A program made the translations under genes and the position numbers. A DNA stretch of 64,000 nucleotides from Toxorhynchites rutilus septentrionalis (Eukaryota > Arthropoda > Insecta > Diptera > Culicidae): the NCBI RefSeq assembly GCF_029784135.1, contig NC_073746.1, forward strand, positions 289,865,089 through 289,929,088. Direction: 5' to 3'. A model generated the notes under the pieces. It did not search any database, had not been told where the DNA came from, and saw only the letters and a program-made list of their open reading frames with translations. Shown here one piece after another: positions 1-10,882 of the stretch. Positions within the stretch are counted from its first letter, which is position 1, and every line of letters begins with the position of its first letter.

Positions 1-833
1 AAACGCAACTACCAAACCTTTAGTAATCAAACCTTTGGTAAAATGTACACATTTTTAGTACATATTACCAAAACTTTTTAAAAATTATGTCAAATGCAAT
101 GTTCTCCCCTACCAACGATTCGTACATTCTACTTCATAGTTTAAGTAACCATGTTTACATATCTGGTAAATGTGCAGTGCGTACTTCGCGATGGCTTTTT
201 CTTTTGTTGAAGCGGAGCGATTCGGAGGTAAATATTCTGTTTTGTTTGGATATTGTGATATATTACTTGACCCTGAACCGTAAAATATAAATATGGGGCT
301 TACACACCGCGGTTACTACACATCCCGTGGAATCGTATAGTAGAAGGAGCATGAAAAACAGTCGATGGAAGCCAGGGCAAGTAGTGAGACACAAGGAAAA
401 TAGTGGGCAACTTTATTAAAAAAAGCATTTCGTAACTCGGAGGTAAGCATTTAATTTTTATGTCGCATTTGAATATACATCTATCTAACATACATTTGTT
501 TCATAAATACATATTCATCCGCTATCATTGATATATTTGTATTTCTTCATCAGGATATGGGAGACCAATATTTACGAAAGATGCATGCTGCATTCTGATG
601 CCATCGATCGCCTGCTAATGAGTTGTCCCTGTCCCTAAATGGCGAAAAGCATTGCGGCGCAGTAGGAAAAGGAACAGAATCATGACCAAGCCCTCAACCC
701 TTTGGAAGTAGTGTATGAAATCAATGTGGTCGAGGCTGCGGTCACAGCTGCCCGCTTTCACACTGCTTGTAGAATTATTATTATGAAAATGAATGTTATC
801 AGTATATAGTTATTGTTGTAGAGTTATTGCAAT
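1..833. other. AT-rich sequence without a recognisable gene
   Basis: No open frame here resembles a protein family I know. The first 80 bases and the stretch at about 1790-1880 share a recurring TACCAAA/TTTGGTA vocabulary, which suggests old MITE-derived sequence. It most likely belongs to the upstream or intronic sequence of the host gene. Confidence 0.5.
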
Positions 834-1000
834 CTCTATATATATAAAAATGTTCTGTTCGTTTGTGTACGCGTCAAAAACTCGAAAAGTGCGGAAACGA
901 TTGAGCTCAAAGTTGGACACAATATATAATCCACTTCAAGGAGTGTTGTTACGGCATAAAAAATTGGAAAATTGGAAGAAAAATGATTTTATATGATCGA
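834..1000 (+). repeat. Helitron-like element, 5' fragment
   Basis: It starts with a TCTATATATATAAAA-type leader, then runs through TTCTGTTCGTTTGTG, an AAAACTCGAAAAGTG block and GAGCTCAAA. The same order of blocks recurs at 1372-1581. No CAGCTAGT-type 3' end follows, so this is a 5' fragment. The leader and the CTAGT end of the sister copy are what is seen in non-autonomous Helitron-like (Helentron/INE-1-type) insect elements. The class is inferred from ends only. Confidence 0.45.
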
Positions 1001-1371
1001 TTTCCTTTATCAACTTTCTCTTTTGATCATAACTTAACTGCAAATACATTCCCATCTTATTTGACAATGTGGACGATAGGTCAGAACCTCAATTGTCGGT
1101 TTCTATAGCAAAATCAACGTTTTTGTGCGCTGAGTTATTCACGAAAGAAAAAGTTGATGAAGAGAAATCGATCAAATCACTTACACCCCTTGCATTCTAA
1201 GCCCCTCATATATGACCAGATTGCGTTTCTGAAATTAAGCTTCTAATGAAAATCGACTATTCAGTAATGAATATGTGTTCTATGTGAAGGAAACATTTTT
1301 TTCCACGTGTTTGACAAAATAATGAAATGAAATTGTGTTTCGAAGTGATTTAAAATTTATCGATTTCCATC

Positions 1372-1581
1372 ATCTATCTCTATATACACAAAAGTTTTCT
1401 GTTCGTTTGTGTGCGCGTTAAAAACTCGAAAAGTATGGAATCGACTGAGCTCAAACTATGATACAATATACAAAACAACCAAACACATCTAGAATTGTTG
1501 TTACAACATAAAAAAAGAAAAATTCAACTCAACCATGCAAGCACAATGTGCCACCGCAAAGCGAGGCAGGGTACAGCTAGT
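1372..1581 (+). mobile_element. Short non-autonomous Helitron-like element
   Basis: About 210 bp, with a TCTATATACACAAAAG leader similar to the fragment at 834. It ends with GCGAGGCAGG then GTACAGCTAGT followed by T. A CTAGT 3' terminus without inverted repeats or a target duplication fits a rolling-circle (Helitron) element. It has no coding capacity. Related ends occur at 9918 and 34744. Confidence 0.5.
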
Positions 1582-3245
1582 TATATATAGAATAAGTTAT
1601 TAGTAATGTATTCTAGATATATAGTATAAATGAAAATATGAATTAATTATTTAGAAGAATATCGTTACTATCACTGATCGATATTTATCATCAATATTGA
1701 ACCAATGATGCGAACCATTACTGAACCATTATTGAACCAACAAATCGTATTTTGTTGGACATTTAAGCTTACCTTTTTTTTTTCGTAAGATGTACCAATA
1801 ATTTGTAGGGTAGAAAATGACTAGTGAATTGGTAACATGTACCAAAGAATTCATCATATTTACTAAATATTTCTCTCAGTGTATCTTGTTACTAATAAAC
1901 TTTATTTTTTTTATCGTTGAGTAATGAAGATATGTACCTTGATTTATAAAAATGTTGAACCATATGAAATTTCACCTCACTTCTCCATTTCTGCTAAAGA
2001 TGTTTTTGGGAAACTTTTTGGAAATTCCACATTCATCAGCGTGTGTTAAGTGAATATTCTTCACAATGCCAACAATACAAATTTCTGAAATCGGTTGGCT
2101 TTCATAATGCTGGAATCTATTTTGAAAGCAAAGAACTATGTATCGGCTCAAGGGGGAGCGTCAAGGATGAAATTGATGGAAAACTTACGAAAAGTGAAGT
2201 TCAACAAAACCATGTATAAACATCATACAATTTATTATGAGAAAACTTTTTTTATGATTTATGTATTGATACGACTTAAGCAAACCATAAATAAGAACAA
2301 TAAATTCAAAATGAAAATAAACATTTCCTTCCATTTTTTCCGTTAGTTTTTGATACAGATTTTGTTTTGATAAAAATACAAATATACAGATTTTTTGAGG
2401 AAATTTTACTAGATCAAATGTGGCAACCCTGGTGCCGATATTCAGACCCCGTCGACCCCCAAAATCAATTTTTGTTTCTGTTGACTCCTGGGAAATCGAT
2501 ATCGTCCCCAGGGGGTCGATATCAACCACTCCAAGAAACCCTGTTTTACACTCTTCTAAATGAATCTTAATGTCTAGTGAACCTGTTCATTAGATAATAT
2601 GGAGCTCCTATTAATTATATTATGATACATGCAGTGAAACACGTTCTTTCAAGGGAAATTAATTCCGACTAGCACGACACCCATATAAAAATTCAAAACG
2701 ACCACAAAGGGTCAATCCATCTCATGTTTATTTCACGACGCAACCCAATGTTACCGCATGTTCTTAACTGTACTGAAGAAGTGAAAAACCTTTATCGGAA
2801 CCAAGAAGTCACTGAAAACGAAACCATTTTTCGACAATATGAAACTCGCCGAAAAATAAAAAATCGGCATTACGTTTCTCGCGAGAATCGAAGTAAGGGT
2901 ATAACATTCTCTCGCTTCCTATATGCTCAACTATTTTTCCCTGTGGGTGAAAACGGATGTTTTTATTGAAATCGGCTAGCATTCCGATCTCTGATCATAT
3001 TGAATGTCGACCTACGGTGATGTCTAATGATAATGTCGCAGGTTGTCAATGTACGGATCGTAATGCCATCATATGGTAAATTTAGAATACGCTTGAGACC
3101 CAAGGCAGGCAACCCCAACACCAAATTATCGGAAAAAAATTTTAGCCATATACTAGCAATACGTGCAAACCTGATTTTTTCATTGATTTGACAATTCAAA
3201 TTAAATCAAATCCTCCACTATAAATTCTTTAGAAACGTCGAAATA
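1582..3245. other. Gene-free stretch with one shared repeat segment
   Basis: AT-rich with no recognised gene. The block at about 2450-2530 (AAAATCAATTTTTG, then GACTCCTGGGAAATCGATAT) resembles 29395-29440. The downstream half of that block is seen again at about 30800-30830, on the far side of a LINE insertion. This segment therefore looks like the empty-site version of that repeat. Confidence 0.45.
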
Positions 3246-4545
3246 ACGGGTGTTAAATAAAAAATGAGAATTTTTTCAATACCTTTCAGTAACTCAAATA
3301 AAGAGCGTAAAATTTTCTTTCTCCGAGAAAATTGCTCTTTGGGCTCCCTAGAAACAGTAGGCGTGTTTGGTTTTGTTAGTTTGAATTTAGTCAAAGCAAA
3401 GATGGCGTCGAAACAGCACGTGCTCCGCGAACGCATTGTACGGTTCTACGAAACGCATTTCCAGCAAGGAAAAAAGTTCACGGTGGCACATTTTAAGGAA
3501 GAAAATGTACCTGTCAGTACGGTATATCGTATTCTGGGTTCCCTGAACGTAGAGCGGAAGGTCGGAAGTGGTCGTCCGGTGACGATAATGACGAAGCAGA
3601 GGAAGACATCGTTAAAGAAGCTGTTTGACAACAAGGACGCAACCAGCCTGCGTGACGCCGGTCGGAAATATGGCTGCTCCTACGTATTGATCCATCAGAC
3701 CCTCAAGATGGAAGGAATCGTCTGCAGGAAGAAGACGAGGTCGCCGGAGTACACGGACGTGCAGATTGAGACGGTTAAATCACAGTGTCGGTGGATGACC
3801 AAAAAATACCGCGGGACGTCTTTTATTCTGGACGACGAAAGTTGTTTTCCGCTGTCCAAAACGCATATTCCAGGAAATGATAATTACTACTCCAGCGACA
3901 AGTCATCCACACCGCCTGAAGTGAAATACAAGTTCAAGAACAAGTTTGAAAAAAAGGTTATGTTGTACATCGCCATTTCCGACCGGGGCATTTCAAAGCC
4001 GTGGTTTAAGCCGAGCGGTCTGGCAATCAACCAACAAATCTATCGAGAAGAGTGCCTCGATAAAATCCTGCTGCCGTTCCTGAACGAGCATCACGCGGAT
4101 GGGAAGTACGTTTTCTGGCCGGACAAGGCGTCTTCCCATTACGCCAAGAAGACGCTGGCGTATCTTGAGGAGAAAAAAATACCGTTCGTGCCGAAAGATC
4201 GTATCCCAACAAACTTGCCCCAGTGCCGCCCAATAGAGGATTTCTTTGGCTCACTCAGTGTCCTAGTGTATAAAAACAATTGGAGGGCCAAGGACACGAA
4301 GCAACTGACTACAAGAATCCGAAATTGTATCCGGAAAACGGACGTGAGTGCCGTACAACGTTCTTGTGAGAGCATCGCGACAAAGTTGCGTCGAACAGCA
4401 GACCACGGCCCTTACTCAAACATTCACCGACATTTTTTTGAAGAAAATACATTATGTTATTAATAAAAAATACTGAAATCGATGAAAAAAAAATTATTTT
4501 TTATTATGTGATTGTAAAAATTCTCATTTTTTATTTAACACCCGT
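3246..4545 (+). mobile_element. Complete Tc1/mariner-superfamily element, DD37E (ITmD37E) type
   Basis: A 1300-bp element bounded by perfect 30-bp terminal inverted repeats starting ACGGGTGTTAAATAAAAAAT (3246-3275 and 4516-4545). It is flanked on both sides by the TA target duplication (3244-3245 and 4546-4547). It encodes one uninterrupted transposase on the plus strand. DD37E elements were described from mosquitoes as ITmD37E. Perfect ends, intact TA duplication and an open transposase suggest a young, possibly still mobile copy. Confidence 0.92.
3402..4463 (+). CDS. Transposase of the DD37E (ITmD37E) element, apparently intact
   Basis: Cut-and-paste transposase that would bind the element's inverted repeats and move it into TA sites. 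I start it at MASKQHV (353 residues) because this fits the family. An in-frame ATG at 3264 lies in the inverted repeat and would add 46 unlikely residues. The first ~115 residues carry paired helix-turn-helix DNA-binding segments with a GRP (AT-hook-like) motif near residue 57. The catalytic core shows ILDDES (D145), VFWPDKAS (D241) and RPIEDFF (E279). The last two acidic residues are separated by 37 residues, which defines DD37E. No stops or frameshifts are seen. A poly-A signal-like AATAAA overlaps the stop region at 4461. Whether it is active cannot be read from sequence alone. Confidence 0.9.
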   Translation: MASKQHVLRERIVRFYETHFQQGKKFTVAHFKEENVPVSTVYRILGSLNVERKVGSGRPVTIMTKQRKTSLKKLFDNKDATSLRDAGRKYGCSYVLIHQTLKMEGIVCRKKTRSPEYTDVQIETVKSQCRWMTKKYRGTSFILDDESCFPLSKTHIPGNDNYYSSDKSSTPPEVKYKFKNKFEKKVMLYIAISDRGISKPWFKPSGLAINQQIYREECLDKILLPFLNEHHADGKYVFWPDKASSHYAKKTLAYLEEKKIPFVPKDRIPTNLPQCRPIEDFFGSLSVLVYKNNWRAKDTKQLTTRIRNCIRKTDVSAVQRSCESIATKLRRTADHGPYSNIHRHFFEENTLCY

Positions 4546-4573
4546 TATATCTGGAAATAAACAACGGTGCATA

Positions 4574-5085
4574 AAGGGTGTGTCACATCAAATTGCATCA
4601 CGGAAAAAACGTTGTAGAAATTTAATTTTTAGGAATTATATCTTCAGCTTTCGCTTATAATCAGATAAGAGTGTATAGATCACGTTGGCCATGCTTCACT
4701 GTAAATTTTTCGTAAATTTGGAAAAATGTCGTCGAACGAAAAAGAGCGTCGTGAATTAATCCTGTGCACTCATTTCGAGAATCCGGAGTTGTCACATCGG
4801 GACATCGGTAAGATGCTGGGAATCGTCCAATCCACGGTCAGCAGAGTACTAAAACGATACTTCGAGAACCTAACCATCGACCGGAAGGTGAAGAACGGCA
4901 AGAATGGATGCTCCGTCAGTGAAAAAGATCACAAGCGCGTAGTTAAGCCATTTAGACGTGATCCGAGAAGTTCGGTCCGGGATGTCGCCAATAAGCTGAA
5001 TTTGTCAAGTTCATTCGTCCAGCGGACCAAGCAGCGGGAGGGCCTGCGTACATACAAGGTTCAGAAGGCTCTTAACCGCGACGAA
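4574..5085 (+). mobile_element. 5' part of a second DD37E element, truncated
   Basis: It begins right after TA (4572-4573) with AAGGGTGTGTCACATCAAAT, the inverted-repeat end of the element that is complete at 44040-45328. It follows that copy closely to about 5082 (…CGCGACGAAA) and then switches to unrelated sequence, so the catalytic half and right end are missing. Only 28 bp separates it from the intact DD37E element at 3246-4545, which has different ends and transposase. Confidence 0.85.
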
Positions 5086-5130
5086 ATGAAACGATACTAT
5101 GATTTTTGGACATATTCGAATCGAACATAA
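4726..5130 (+). pseudogene. DD37E transposase, N-terminal fragment
   Basis: An open frame starting MSSNEKERRELI with an IGKMLGIVQSTVSRVLKRYF helix-turn-helix, an NGKNG linker and a second HTH (VRDVANKLNLSSSFVQR). This is the DNA-binding half of the transposase also found broken at 44194. Homology ends near residue 119 and the frame stops in foreign sequence 16 codons later. None of the catalytic residues is present. A short DNA-binding-only product could in principle compete for the related ends at 44 kb, but there is no evidence it is expressed. Confidence 0.8.
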
Positions 5131-7125
5131 TGTGGCTCTTTGTTAGTTATTCATTTATTCACCGATGCGAGCTGGCACATATAAAGCAATGATTCAGTTC
5201 TCTGCCGAGTAGCGCACACTGTATGTGTTACTGAGAAACCGACTGCTGGGCGTCTGAAATCATGTCGGAATCAGTCAACAAATCTGGCAAATGATTGCAA
5301 ATCAGTTGATATTGCCAGCTGGGAATATCGCAGCGAATATCCAATCCTATCAAAAGCAACGAAACAACTGCTTGTGTATTCACTGGAGCCGTACTAAATT
5401 TTCAATTGCCCCCAGTAAACTTTTGGCAAGCCCAGACAGGTGATTCTAAGCCATAATCCTATTATGGGTTAGGCGGCAGGTTTACCTGCAACGCTTCGAA
5501 AGTAACTGAATTTTGGCCAGGCAGTTGCTGCACTAAGCCTCATACCGGCCGCACTCCCGAACGCAATAAATGGACTTAAAGTTTCGATCTTCATTTGCAT
5601 GACTAAAGTTTGCTCATCCGAGCGCAAAACCCAAAGCTGTTGCTAATTCGGCCGGGGGACGAAAATATCAAAACCAAAGACCCATATACCTTCGCCCATA
5701 GGTTGGGTGGAGGATACGGTTAAGCGGCTATCTTTTGCTGATACCAGCGTTCTATTTTCCCGTAGTGTGTTCCACTCTCTCTTCTCAATAATATGCAAAT
5801 AGAATTGTTTTTGCTCGAAATCTAAGGTCTCCTCACCATCGGAATTGATCTGGCATGGCTGGCGAAGCAAACCATACACCGCCGGGGGTACCTATCGGTG
5901 CAGCATCGGTATGCATCACTGACCCAAAGGGGGACATTGGATGTGCATCCAGACAATGGTTTAAAGTTCAGTCGAGCAATTTTCCTCAGAGGGTTGGAAA
6001 ATTTGTTTTTTTTTCTTCCTCTATGTTCTATTGGGGCGACATTTCCTCCATAGCAGCACAGCACCGTGTTCCGAAAAGCATTTGCAAGCTGGAAGGGGGC
6101 ATTTGCATAAAATATCAAATTTAGCATGTAAATATGTTTTTGTTTTCGTCCCGGTCACTTGTAATCCAATTTCACCGCTGTATGTGTGTTATATGTTGGT
6201 TTGCTACTGCAATTGTGAGAACGCTTACGGGTTGCTCTTTGCTTGGTGCTGTCTAATGTCTCCAGCAGGGAATGGTGTTCCGTTCCTGTGAATCGGAGCG
6301 AGTGGAAAGGATTGAAATAAGGGCGTTGCATGTGAACTCGACACAAGCTATCCTCTATCCAAGCATTGCACAGACAAGGGTACATGAGGTCGGGTTTGTT
6401 ATGCTTGTCCGATAACAATAGATTAGGGATATTTTAGCGTCTTATTTTTTTTCTTCTTCTTCTTCTACTTCTATTCTACTTTCGTCTTCCCAACATTGTA
6501 GAATTTGCGTCATTTTATTGTGATTTGAGGTTCATTGTTTGGTGATTACAAATAACACGCATCATGACGTTAACTACTTGATCGTGGAAGCTGGCTTTTG
6601 CCATATGCAATCGCTAAGTTTTTGACTGAATACTTTCACACATAGAATTTTTGTTCGTTTTTTTAAATGTTGTGTTTTTGTGTTGCGTTTTTGATTTTTC
6701 TTACAATTTATTACAGGTCGGACTCGATTATATACAATTTTAGACTCGATTATATAGTATATCTCTAATTATATATTATATCTCAAATATGGCTTCTTTC
6801 AAGAAAAAATGTTCTATTACAAAGGCAAGGTTAAATTTAATTGGTTATTATAAGTGCAGTACAGTAAAAGGCTTGATTTTTGATGATTTTAATTGAATGA
6901 TCGCCAGGAATTCTTTAAATTATATTTCTGCGAAATTGAGAAAGATAGAAGATGGGTGTCAAAGAACAAATGTTGGAGCAGTTAGAGAGCTTTAATTTGG
7001 TTGATAGAAACAGTCATGGTCATTATGCATTTATTGGGTAAAATTGTAATAATAGCAACACTTAAAAAATCACTAAATCCTAAGTTTTTGACTTCCAAAA
7101 TGTTACTTTAATCCACATGTTTAAC
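5086..7125. other. Mostly single-copy sequence, no gene recognised
   Basis: From about 5140 to 6420 the base composition is more even than in the flanking repeats and I see no repeat shared with the rest of the window, so it may be unique host sequence. Open frames of up to about 100 codons on both strands resemble nothing I know. About 6715-6800 is an AT-rich run with two copies of ACTCGATTATATA. Confidence 0.45.
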
Positions 7126-7172
7126 TTGTGGAGGCGATCTGGTGTAGTGGTAACATCCATATCTCTTACGCT
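7126..7172 (+). repeat. 5' fragment of the tRNA-derived SINE
   Basis: It repeats the first ~45 bases of the SINE at 8798 (TGTGGAGGCGATCTGG, then TGTAGTGGTAACATCCAT), including the A box, and then diverges before the B box. It is a decayed or truncated copy. Confidence 0.7.
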
Positions 7173-7380
7173 TAGTCTTCCGTGTTTCACATAAAACACT
7201 AGACGAACAATGTTCACGCTGCTCTCGCAATTTTGTGTTTGCAGACAAACATGAATTTTTCGTACCTGCGTTTGAAAATGTGAGATGCTTGTATTCGTAG
7301 TATGTTTGGATATACGATGTTTAATCCTAATGTTTCACTGCTGATAAAAAACCCTTTGAATTGCTAAACTGAAATGCTTA

Positions 7381-7956
7381 AGGGGGGACCCCTGTCTGGA
7401 AGGTCGAAAAATAATGAACATTCTGGGTTTTTTCCGGATGTTACGAATAAAGTGAAGTGTACGGGTATTTTGGTTATTGTTTTAGTTATGTTTGAAGATG
7501 TATTTTCCATTTTTTGAGTGCACGAATAATGATCATTACGCTGTTGACAGTTGGATGCGTAGATGCTGTTTGAAAATCGGTACCTTGTTGGTGGTATCGA
7601 TTCTGAAGCAACGGGGTGTCCAGAACGAATTTCAATGAATATTTTGAAACTTTAGAATAGTACCTAAAGCGTTACATAAGGGGTTTTGGAAATTCTAAAA
7701 ATTGTCAAAATAGCTGCCATTTTTGTTTCGATGAAAAATCTCCGTTTAGAAGCTCATAAAAATCGGAAAAATGGGATATCAAAAAACGGCTATGTAACGC
7801 TTTAGATAATTCATTTCAACATGCTGATAAGAAATTTCAGCCAAATCGATTGAGTAGATCCTAGGATATCGATACCACCAGTTGAATAAAAATGGTTTTG
7901 AGAAAAACTCGTTTAAAAATTAGTTTTTTCGATTTTCCAGACCGGGGTTTTCCCTT
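7381..7956. mobile_element. Non-autonomous TIR element (MITE), 576 bp
   Basis: The left end AGGGGGGACCCCTGTCTGGA (then AGGTCGAAAA) is an imperfect inverted repeat of the right end (TTTTCGATTTTCCAGACCGG then GGTTTTCCCTT). TA lies on both sides (7379-7380 and 7957-7958). There is no coding sequence. The TA duplication suggests mobilisation by a Tc1/mariner/pogo-type transposase, which is inference. Confidence 0.65.
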
Positions 7957-8256
7957 TAAGGGGGTATTCTAGTGTAGAGACACGAATTCAGACGTTTTTT
8001 CTAGCTCCGTAAAATTAAAACAAAGAATATTTTTACTTTCCATTATATCGTTATTTGTTCATCTATCTTTTAACAATAAAACAAAAAGTGAACGGAGAAT
8101 AAATATTCATAAGAACAGTTAAGAGCTGATGAAATGAGGGGGATACAAAAAGTTGTGCCATAGTGTACACGATTCCAGCCCTTCTGGTTATCTGAAACAA
8201 AAAAAAAATCGAACAGATTGTGGAAGGGATGGAATATTTGAGCTATCTTTATTTTG

Positions 8257-8303
8257 TTGTAGAACATATGGGAATCTGAATTAAATTCCCATATGTTCTA
8301 CAA
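8257..8303. repeat. Perfect 19-bp palindromic inverted repeat
   Basis: TTGTAGAACATATGGGAAT (8257-8275) is followed after a 9-bp AT-rich loop by its exact reverse complement (8285-8303). As RNA it would form a 19-bp hairpin. The right arm motif ATTCCCATATGTTCTACAAT recurs once near 9283 and, nearly so, near 34382, each time without the other arm. The hairpin is therefore a local inverted duplication of a segment belonging to the Helitron-like repeats. Confidence 0.85.
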
Positions 8304-8412
8304 TTACATCATGATAAGAGTTGTTAGTCCATTTGATGTTTGCGCTAACGAAATTGATCTTTGTTCGAAAGTGTAAATGGACTTTTAAGCGAAATAACGC
8401 ACTCCTATATAT

Positions 8413-9918
8413 TCTATCTCTATAAATCAAAATGGAAGGCTAAATGTGTTGGTAATCGGAATACCCTAGGAAGGAATGGTCAAATATGAGTCGTCTTTAT
8501 TTTGTTGTGTTCGTCTCTTCCCGTAGATTAAATTTATGTTATGGTTAAAATTTCGAAATTTTTATAACATGTATTCCCTGTAACGGAGAAACATGTTATT
8601 TGCAAGTGAAGCAAAAATTGTGTCTGAAAAAAAATGTATATTATAATGCCGAGTTTTGGTAGAAGTAATAGAAAAATTATAGTAAAAGTAAATTTTAAAG
8701 GGTCAATTATTTATTTATTTATTTATCTATTAACCAACCATCTATCTCCCAAATGTGTTGATAAGCGCAAAACTCGAGAGAGGCATAGTTCGATTCGTGT
8801 GGAGGCGATCTGGCGTAGTGGTAACATCCATACCTTTCACGTTAAAGGTCACGAGTTCAATTCTCACTCCCGACATTCTTCCAAAATTGGAAGTAAAAAG
8901 TGACGAACCAGCCAAATGAGTTGAAAATCACTAGATTACAGATAAAAAAAAATAGTTCGATTCGAGTTATCTTCATTTTATCATATTTTCTGTATCAAAC
9001 ATGTATTCTACATATCGGAGAAACGATTGAAGAATCTTGAACGAGAATTGTGTCTGAAAATAATTATTTATTAATGAGTTTTGGTAGTAGTACTAGGAAA
9101 TCTATATAAATAAAAATAGAAGGCCAAATGTGTTGGTGAGCGGAAAACCCGAGGAAGGGATGGTCCGATTTGAGTTATCTTTATTTTGTTGTATTCATCT
9201 CTTCCTGTAGATCAATATAGCGTAGAGAAAAATCGGAAACTTTTCTGAAAACTCTGAAGCAAGTTCGGAAAATTCGGGAAATTAAATTCCCATATGTTCT
9301 ACAATTACATCATGATAAGTGTTGTAAGTCCATTTGATAAATTGAAATAAATTTATATTATAATGCCGAGTTTTGGTACAAGTAATAGAAAAATTATAGT
9401 AAAAGGAAATTGTGAAGGGCCAATTATTTATTTATTTATTTATTATTTCTGTCTTTCAATGTTACATTGTTAAATTGAAGTAGAATAAGCGCTGCACAAA
9501 AACAAAACAAAAAATCTAACTATTTGAACAACTAACAGCTCCTAATTAAAGTGCTCTATACAACTCCCCTTAAATGATGTGACCGAATTAGAAAGACTAT
9601 TGTTTAAAGAATTCCAATTAGCTACACCTCGTACGAAAAATGAATTCTCATACTTAGACGTACGATGCCTTGGCAAAATATATTTTATGGCCTGATTATT
9701 TTGTGTGGTTTATAATTTACTATACAGTACTCTGGTTTTTTGAGTTTTCGAGATTCTATGTAAAATTAAGCTACAACGAAGCTTACTAAAGATCAATCAA
9801 TGTCGAGTTTTACGATTGAACCCACGATCGTTCGGTTAGTAAGAAAACGCGAATGTTCGAATGAGTTCATACCAAAAAAATAATTTTGACCGATACGAAG
9901 TTCGCCGGTTCAGCTAGT
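8413..9918 (+). mobile_element. Cluster of Helitron-like elements, with an internal direct duplication
   Basis: Two or more related copies lie head to tail. Leaders of the type TCTATCTCTATAAATCAAAA occur at about 8413 and TCTATATAAATAAAAATAGA at 9101. Both are followed by AGGCYAAATGTGTTGGT and a GGAAGGRATGGTC block. The last copy ends at 9918 with CCGGTTCAGCTAGT. A ~90-bp segment (GCCGAGTTTTGGTA … TTATTTATTTATTTAT) occurs directly repeated at 8646 and 9364. No protein is encoded. The SINE at 8798 sits inside one copy. Confidence 0.5.
8798..8951 (+). mobile_element. tRNA-derived SINE (Feilai-like) with target duplication
   Basis: A 154-bp SINE. It has an A box in GATCTGGCGTAGTGGTAACA, a B box in CACGAGTTCAATTCTC, a tRNA-unrelated body (GAAGTAAAAAGTGACGAACC) and an A-rich 3' tail. 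It is flanked by a perfect 13-bp target duplication ATAGTTCGATTCG (8785-8797 and 8952-8964), so both borders are certain. The layout and body match my memory of the Aedes SINE Feilai, but the name needs a database comparison. It would be transcribed by RNA polymerase III and moved by a LINE. Confidence 0.88.
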
Positions 9919-10753
9919 TTGAAATAAACGGATATAGTAAAGGATCAATTGGAAGATCAATAAATGAATAGTTCTGCGATTGGATCCATGAATATTCGCT
10001 TAGCAAGAAAACGTGAATGTTTGAAAGTATCGATAATAGGATTGGGCGATCTTTCTGCGATTCCTTTTCTGCAAATGCTCTGAATACTGCACACTGCATT
10101 ATTTTCATCCCACAAAATGCCGAATTCTGCAAATCAAATCCAATATATCGAATTCACTGGATATCAATTCAATAAATTGTGCACTGCACCATGGGTCCTC
10201 CCTTTGATATTACTATCACATAACGCTATCATCCTACTAGTTAATAACCCTCTTAATGAGCACCTAATTAGCCCTCCTTTATATTGCAAGCACGTATCGC
10301 TCATTACACCGGTAAATGGCGCTTCAACCCCGTAACTGACCGAGTGCATATGATACCGGGCAGACAACGGAAACCGACAGGATGTGGATCAGTAGCAGAA
10401 GTTCTGCTTATTTGCAAGCAGCGTCGAATGCCTTCAGGAGAAACCATGCGGTTTAATTGAATTTTCTGTTCACACACGTGAGCTGTGTGCTTAAAATGGG
10501 CGCCGCTGGTAATCTGCGTTCGAGCGTTAAACAGAATTGGTGCGGCTGAGCTCGTTGGTGTTATAAGTAGAAGATGAGTTAATTCAGGGAATAGAATGCA
10601 TTCCAACTTAATCAAAGCTCTGGAAGATTCGATTTGCCGAGATGAACTACATCAACTAAACTGAGTTGGAAAGTAAAGTGATAGCTATGGGTGCAAACTG
10701 ACGAAAGGACATTATCGGACATTACTTGTCAACGCTGATTACATGTATTATTT
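9919..10753. other. No gene recognised
   Basis: About 10130-10650 has balanced composition and no repeat shared within the window, so it may be unique intergenic or intronic host sequence. The open frames here (up to about 100 codons) have no familiar motif. Confidence 0.45.
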
Positions 10754-10882
10754 TTAAACGGTTTTATTTAGCTTCACCCGTAAGTTGTGGGTAACTGTAG
10801 TCTGTAGCGCTGTCCCACATTAATACAAATTCGACCACCTTCCTGTTGACCGATTGATCTGAAACTTGGAACACACCTTTAC
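10754..10882 (-). repeat. Fragment of the TTAAACGG-ended repeat family
   Basis: It reads TTTAAACGGTTTTATTTAGC … GCGCTGTCCCACATTAATAC … TGACCGATTGATCTGAAACT … GGAACACACCTTT. This is the reverse complement of the right part of the repeat at 62849-63610. It stops abruptly at 10882, where the unidentified 0.86 kb repeat begins, so that repeat probably inserted into or truncated it. Confidence 0.75.

Noticed and set aside
4027..4375. Open frames on the minus strand within the intact DD37E transposase gene
   Set aside because: They are antisense shadows of a clearly conserved transposase frame and resemble no protein.
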